64,000 bases of DNA, taken from positions 14,095,381 to 14,159,380 of the forward strand of contig NC_081136.1 of assembly GCF_958295425.1 (NCBI RefSeq), read 5' to 3'. Below, in pieces: positions 60,601 through 64,000 of this stretch. The notes beneath the pieces were generated by a model, which saw only the letters and a program-made list of their open reading frames with translations, searched no databases and was not told the origin of the DNA. The translations under genes and the position numbers were made by a program. Positions within the stretch are counted from its first letter, which is position 1. Every line of letters begins with the position of its first letter. This stretch comes from Solea solea. Taxonomy: Eukaryota; Chordata; Actinopteri; Pleuronectiformes; Soleidae.

Positions 60601-61676
60601 TTCCTGCTACAGGGGTTGTAGTTGTTGCTGGTGTTGTAGTTGTTGTGACTGGTGTCGTAGTTGTGGTGGCTGCTGTTGTAGTTGTTGTTGCTGGTGTTGT
60701 AGTTGTTGTGACTGGTGTTGTAGTTGTTGTGGCCGGTGTTGTAGTTGTTGTGACTGGTGTCGTAGTTGTTGTGGCTGCTGTTGTAGTTGTTGCTGGTGTT
60801 GTAGTTGTTGTGACTGGTGTTGTAGTTGTTGTTGCTGGTGTTGTAGTTGTGGTGGCTGTTGTAGTTGTTGTGGATGGAGTTGTAGTTGTCATGACTGGTG
60901 TCGTAGTTGTGGTGGCTGCTGTGGTAGTTGTTGCTGGTGTTGTAATTGTTGTGGCTGGTGTTGTAGTTGTTGCTGGTGTTGTAGTTGTGGTGGCTGCTGT
61001 TGTAGTTGTTGTGGCTGCTGTTGTAGTTGTTGCTGCTGCTGCAGGGGTTGTAGTTGTTGCTGGTGTTGTAGTTGTTGTGACTGGTGTCGTAGTTGTTGTT
61101 GCTGCTGCAGGGGTTGTAGTTGTTGCTGGTGTTGTAGTTGTTGTGACTGGTGTCGTAGTTGTGGTGGCTGCTGTTGTAGTTGTTGTTGCTGGTGTTGTAG
61201 TTGTTGTGACTGGTGTTGTAGTTGTTGTTGCTGGTGTTGCAGTTGTTGTTGCTGGTGTTGTAGTTGTTGTGACTGGTGTTGTAGTTGTTGTGACTGCTGT
61301 TGTAGTTGTTGTGGCTGGTGTTGTAGTTGTTGTGACTGGTGCTGTAGTTGTTGTGGCTGGTGTTGTAGTTGTTGTGACTGCTGCTGTTGTAGTTGTTGTG
61401 GCTGTTGCTGTAGTTGTTGCTGCTGAAATGTCAAATTACATATTTTTTGAAAGTACATTCATAATCCCATCTGCATTTTTGTTTGTAATAATTTGTAATA
61501 TATCCTGTTTCATTTGAATTGACTTAAATGAAAGCAGTATTGGATTTAATCAAGTTCTCTAATCTCCTAGGTGTTTGCTTCCATTTGTTTCAAGACAGTA
61601 TAAATGCATGAAATGTCGCCTCATCAAACTTACCACTTGCACTGAGGAAGAGAACTATGAGGTGTATGGTACCCAT
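45669..61676 (-). CDS. MucC: giant mucin with Thr-Pro-Ala repeats, two SEA domains and a GPI-like tail (about 5,027 aa)
   Basis: Eight coding exons join in frame on the minus strand: 61676-61634, 61422-47141, 47026-46962, 46804-46626, 46480-46260, 46129-46071, 45990-45842 and 45754-45669 (TAG at 45671-45669). The signal peptide is MGTIHLIVLFLSASG. The second exon, 14,282 bases, has no stop in the coding frame and codes about 4,700 residues dominated by [A/V]TTTTTP. SEA-1 (about residues 4731-4857) has two cysteines in CNAEYKKKYPSKFSKC. A Pro/Thr linker leads to SEA-2 (about 4889-5000) with NGSVVNFARLQ. The tail has SSGVSQN, hydrophobic ISLITAFCLVLL and ends SNQQ. Architecture and intron phases are identical to MucB. 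The size depends on the assembly being right across near-identical repeats. Confidence 0.82.
47400..61422 (-). repeat. MucC mucin (PTS) tandem-repeat array, about 14 kb
   Basis: The coding repeat array of MucC. The basic 21-base unit codes seven residues of ATTTTTP type, with variants carrying TPVTT, TPAATT or AATTT. Higher-order repeats of 810-975 bases cover about 49.7-52.4 kb, and a direct duplication of about 3 kb covers 53658-59630. Confidence 0.92.
53658..59630. repeat. Direct tandem duplication of about 3 kb inside the MucC mucin exon
   Basis: Copy one, 53658-56600 (2,943 bases), and copy two, 56601-59630 (3,030 bases), align almost base for base. Landmarks are 2,943 apart at the start (GTCATAG at 53751 and 56694; the TGTCGC site at about 54127 and 57070). 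They are 3,030 apart after an 87-base difference (TAGCTGTTGTGG at 54511 and 57541; TATTGCTGGA at 54761 and 57791). Both lengths and the difference are multiples of three. Confidence 0.88.
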
Positions 61677-61689
61677 CTTTTCAACAAAT
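61634..61689 (-). other. MucC signal-peptide exon
   Basis: An acceptor (TTTTATAG) precedes 61689, ATG is at 61676-61674, and donor AGTG|GTAAGT lies below 61634. The exon codes 14 residues plus one base. The sequence around it matches the MucB exon closely. Confidence 0.8.
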
Positions 61690-63717
61690 CTATAAAATGA
61701 AACAAAAAAGCAGATGACAGTGCTTCGAGTTACAATCATTTTTTTTCATTGTATACGTTTGTTTTTTTTTGCCATATTTCCTTTCAGGAGTAGTATCAGC
61801 ATATAATTTTAAACCAAAATTACATTCCATTATTGCCCCTTATTGTCTGGATAACATTACTGTCTGCTAAACAGATTAAGATTATAATAGCAGATAGATC
61901 TCACAAATCTCACATGAAATCTTGAGACCTCTCCTGCATCAGCATTATAAGCACTTATATTATTAAACTGCTGTACACTCTGATGGACTGTATGTTTAGA
62001 AGGGACATACCAATACATACCACTAATGTGTCCTTACCACATTTTTACACATTTTTTAGTCTGGTCCTGTCAAAACGTGTTTTTATAATTGATTGAGCTT
62101 GATTGGACTGATACGCTATTTGCAACATTTGTTTTCAGCAAAGTGCCATATAAATGAAGGTTGTTATTATTATTATTATTATTTATAGGCTTTTGGCAGT
62201 ACAGTCTGATTATAATCAGTCATTTCTTTTGTCACGCACCTTTGACACTCCTTTGGAAGAGCAGTCAAAGGTGATTCATTTCAAAGTTGTGGAACAAACC
62301 CCTGGCTTGCTGATTCCATTATTAAGTCATTAGTTGACGGACCCTTTTTTTTGAGTACATTTAGACTAATCAATGGGTATGTGTGTCAACTCGGGTTTGA
62401 TGGGCAGGTGAGGCCCTTTTGTCTGCCAGAGTCAAGCTGGAGAGATATGTGTGGGTCAATGCTTGGGTGGAAACTGAGACACCTTTGGAATGTGTACATG
62501 TGTGTATATATATATCTTACAAATATACTTGTTTAGATAATTGAATAAATGGATTGTTTCACAATATTTACCATAATGGGAAATTATATTAATATTCCTA
62601 ATATCTAACCTTCTGATATAATATTTGACATAACATGAAATTGATCAAATTAGAGTGATTAATACATATTTTACCCCAATGGTGGGTATATTCTAATAGA
62701 CAAAACACTGTACTATTAAATTGTGTAACTTTACTTTCACTCTTTAGAGTTATGACTTAACTTAAGTAACAATGATAGATTTTGGTGTGATTATGCATTT
62801 ATTTGAATTACCAAATTAATTGTGTTTCTTTCTTGGTTATCAACCTGTACGTACTGTATTCAGTGATGTGAATAAAATGATATCATTTCATAGAGTTGTT
62901 CAACGTCCTCTATTGCCTTCTATGCCTGGTCGAGTTTAGGCAGGCATTGATGTGAAGACCAGAATAAACTTGTCACCCCTTATATCTGAAAGCACAGCTA
63001 GTAAAATAAAATGTGTATAATATATTCTACATTTATTTTATTTAAAAATAAACTATCTACATGATACCTATCATTCCTACTGCAATACATAAACCAGGTA
63101 TACAAATCAAATACAAATCAGGTATTTACGGTAAGTTAATAACCACAGCAATCTTGATTATAATAGTATAATATTAACTAATTAATTAATTAATAATAAA
63201 TTAGTATTTGAATTAAACTCCCACAACATTTATGTAACTTTCAAATCCTAATTTCTCATACATTCCAGATGGGTTTTGAGTGAACAAATAACAATTTACT
63301 TTAGTCTCAACTCAGCACATGCAACACAACAACTGTCATAAATAACTGTTCACAAACACTGACGGAAATTAAATGTCCCGGAGTAAGATTGTGACCCTAT
63401 AACCTGAAAAAAAAGATCTTGACAAAAACTAGTCAATAATTGATTACTCCTATTATGGTCTGAATTTATTCATTCATTTGATACTAAAATTTAAAAATAA
63501 ATTTTAGTAGTAAAAAAAGAGGCATTTGTGTCATGCTCCAATTAATATTGATAATTTCAAACCTAATCCACTCTAATCACTTTAAATATAAAACAACATG
63601 AACAATGACATGCGATATATAATGAAATTAAATGTATATATCACATTTTAGTGAAATTAATCAGATTCATTAGCACAATTGGATACCACAGAAAAATAGA
63701 CTTAAATGAGAACTTAC
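61690..63717 (-). other. MucC 5' UTR intron
   Basis: A 2-kb AT-rich intron that aligns in parts with the MucB equivalent (34191-35361), including the ATT-tailed retroposon end at about 62145-62185. It also holds extra, unassigned sequence at about 62330-63000. Confidence 0.65.
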
Positions 63718-63903
63718 CCCAAATGAATTGATAAAAAAAGAAAAGTTATTATTTCCCCCTTTTTCCTGGTGTAGATGTTTTTCAATAGTTCCGTAGGTAT
63801 TGATTTTAGTGCAGTTCACTTGTTCAAGGGTGCAATGTCTGTGAATGTCTGATAAATCTGTGCAGGTCTTTATATATTGGAATGAAATAAAAGCAAGTGA
63901 CGT
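63718..63903 (-). promoter_or_regulatory. MucC promoter (TATA and TGACGT elements) with non-coding exon 1
   Basis: On the minus strand, ATATATAAAG lies at 63877-63868, and a TGACGT/ACGTCA half-site lies at 63898-63903. Exon 1 ends at the donor GTAAGT at 63717-63712. The flank up to the end of the window matches the MucB upstream region. Confidence 0.65.
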
Positions 63904-64000
63904 TGGTCACTGATGACGGATTCTTTTTTTAAATAAATGTTGCAACACGTCTGTTGTATCTTGGCATAATCACATTCCATACTCCCTTCTTTTGTTCATG

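Noticed and set aside
19300..61400. Regularly spaced repeats resembling a CRISPR-like or satellite array
   Set aside because: The repeats lie in an open coding frame, have no unique spacers, and belong to spliced eukaryotic genes.
47220..61517. Plus-strand open frame of about 4,765 residues rich in Val and Ala
   Set aside because: It is the complement of the MucC mucin exon. It has no signal peptide, domain or splice logic, and is open only because the strand is almost pure G/T with few stop-forming triplets.

Overview
The window is vertebrate nuclear DNA, most likely from a ray-finned (teleost) fish. The genes are split by GT-AG introns. The three ordinary genes match vertebrate families along their whole readable length. 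The non-coding DNA carries Tc1-like, hAT-like, MITE and LINE debris of the kind common in fish genomes, together with long microsatellites. No bacterial features are present.

The left quarter is conventional. Positions 854-5117 (+) hold the last seven exons of an oxysterol-binding protein gene (osbp/osbp2 type, 5' part outside the window). Positions 8269-12125 (+) hold a complete six-exon aspartoacylase-family gene resembling acy3. Positions 13927-16240 (-) hold a complete four-exon claudin-domain gene, cldnd1. I could join every exon in frame with intact splice sites.

The rest, about 18.5-64 kb, is a tandem array of three mucin genes, all on the minus strand: MucA (18535-23288, about 1,209 residues), MucB (25544-34177, about 2,571 residues) and MucC (45669-61676, about 5,027 residues). 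These labels are mine. Each has a non-coding first exon, a tiny signal-peptide exon, one uninterrupted giant exon coding an almost pure Thr/Ala/Pro/Val mucin domain with very little serine, and short exons coding SEA domains. A last exon codes a short hydrophobic tail that looks like a GPI-anchor signal. MucA has one SEA domain. MucB and MucC have two, of which the second keeps a G-S-V-V autoproteolysis site. The three promoters share a TATA box and a TGACGT element about 30 bp apart. The mucin exons grow by in-frame tandem duplication, most clearly a 3-kb direct duplication inside MucC.

Between MucB and MucC lies DNA resembling a decayed fourth mucin copy (a mucin-repeat fragment at 37.2-37.6 kb and a promoter/intron block at 40.26-40.94 kb), a BED-zinc-finger exon of hAT type, and a dead LINE (about 41.3-45.0 kb). 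The long Val/Ala, Gln-rich and Asn-rich open frames over the mucin exons are by-products of the A/C-only coding strand and were rejected.

All family assignments come from reading the translated exons by eye. No database search was possible.
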